In this document: one piece after another, positions 61,931-64,000 of the stretch | Layout: each line of letters opens with the position of its first letter | Position numbering within the stretch: position 1 is the first letter of the stretch | From: JACQAP01 sp035548375 | Lineage (GTDB): Bacteria; Pseudomonadota; Gammaproteobacteria; Burkholderiales; JACQAP01 | Length of the DNA: 64,000 bases | Direction of reading: 5' to 3' | NCBI GenBank assembly: GCA_035548375.1 | Contig: DASZTG010000071.1 | Span: 1-64,000, forward strand | Position numbers and translations under genes: made by a program | Notes under the pieces: model-generated | The model's database searches: none | What the model was told of the DNA's origin: nothing | What the model saw: the letters and a program-made list of their open reading frames with translations, nothing else

Positions 61931-64000
<2,070 letters not shown>

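Overview
The window looks like a stretch of core chromosome from a GC-rich betaproteobacterium, probably Burkholderiales or Nitrosomonadales; I cannot name a genus. The case rests on gene order and gene types: a glnA-DUF4124-glnL-glnG cluster, algH-ruvX-pyrR-pyrB followed by a dihydroorotase-like gene that has lost its metal ligands, rpe-gph-trpE-trpG-trpD-trpC, miaB-phoH-ybeY-corC-lnt, a two-subunit glycyl-tRNA synthetase, lptM-lysA and a Gram-negative trimeric-type porin. I see no insertion sequence, prophage, integrase or CRISPR array.

Layout. 1-6.2 kb: the start of a tolC-type gene, a pcm-like methyltransferase, TPP-riboswitch-controlled thiC, uppP, a rhodanese, and glnA behind an NtrC box and a sigma-54 promoter. 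6.2-9.5 kb: a DUF4124 protein and the nitrogen two-component pair glnL-glnG, with its own sigma-54-like promoter and a long hairpin between the two genes. 9.5-16.8 kb, minus strand: xth, a DUF4124-glutaredoxin, prlC and the pyr group. 16.8-18.8 kb: an ECF sigma factor, a one-pass membrane protein, a periplasmic repeat protein and an RDD membrane protein. 18.8-27.5 kb: lptFG, pepA-holC-valS and an MFS gene broken by an in-frame stop. 27.5-34.6 kb, minus strand: porin, trpCDGE with a Trp-rich leader peptide, gph and rpe. 34.6-39.9 kb: apaG, mltA, a TonB-like protein, dsbC, a ubiquinone hydroxylase and elongator tRNA-Met. 39.9-53 kb: the miaB-to-lysA core cluster, nearly all on the plus strand. 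53-64 kb: an EamA permease, mgtE, several secreted proteins of unknown role, an amidase, two paralogous secreted metallopeptidases flanking a DUF2214 membrane protein, and the 3' part of metH.

How the genes work together. Nitrogen control is self-contained: NtrB/NtrC should activate sigma-54 promoters in front of both glnA and glnLG. Envelope biogenesis recurs throughout: LptF/LptG (LPS export), UppP (undecaprenyl phosphate recycling), Lnt (lipoprotein acylation), LptM, MltA (murein turnover), DsbC (disulfide isomerisation), GmhB (heptose) and PlsC (phospholipid). tRNA and translation functions cluster as well: valS, glyQS, miaB, ybeY, tRNA-Met.

The items most worth a second look are the ECF-sigma cassette with a perfect 18-residue periodic periplasmic repeat, the trp leader peptide with mutually exclusive stems, the twin peptidase/DUF2214 operon, tandem copies of the rpe 3' end, the hairpin between glnL and glnG, and the MFS nonsense codon. 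Coordinates were read by eye, and regulatory calls are pattern matches rather than computed scores.
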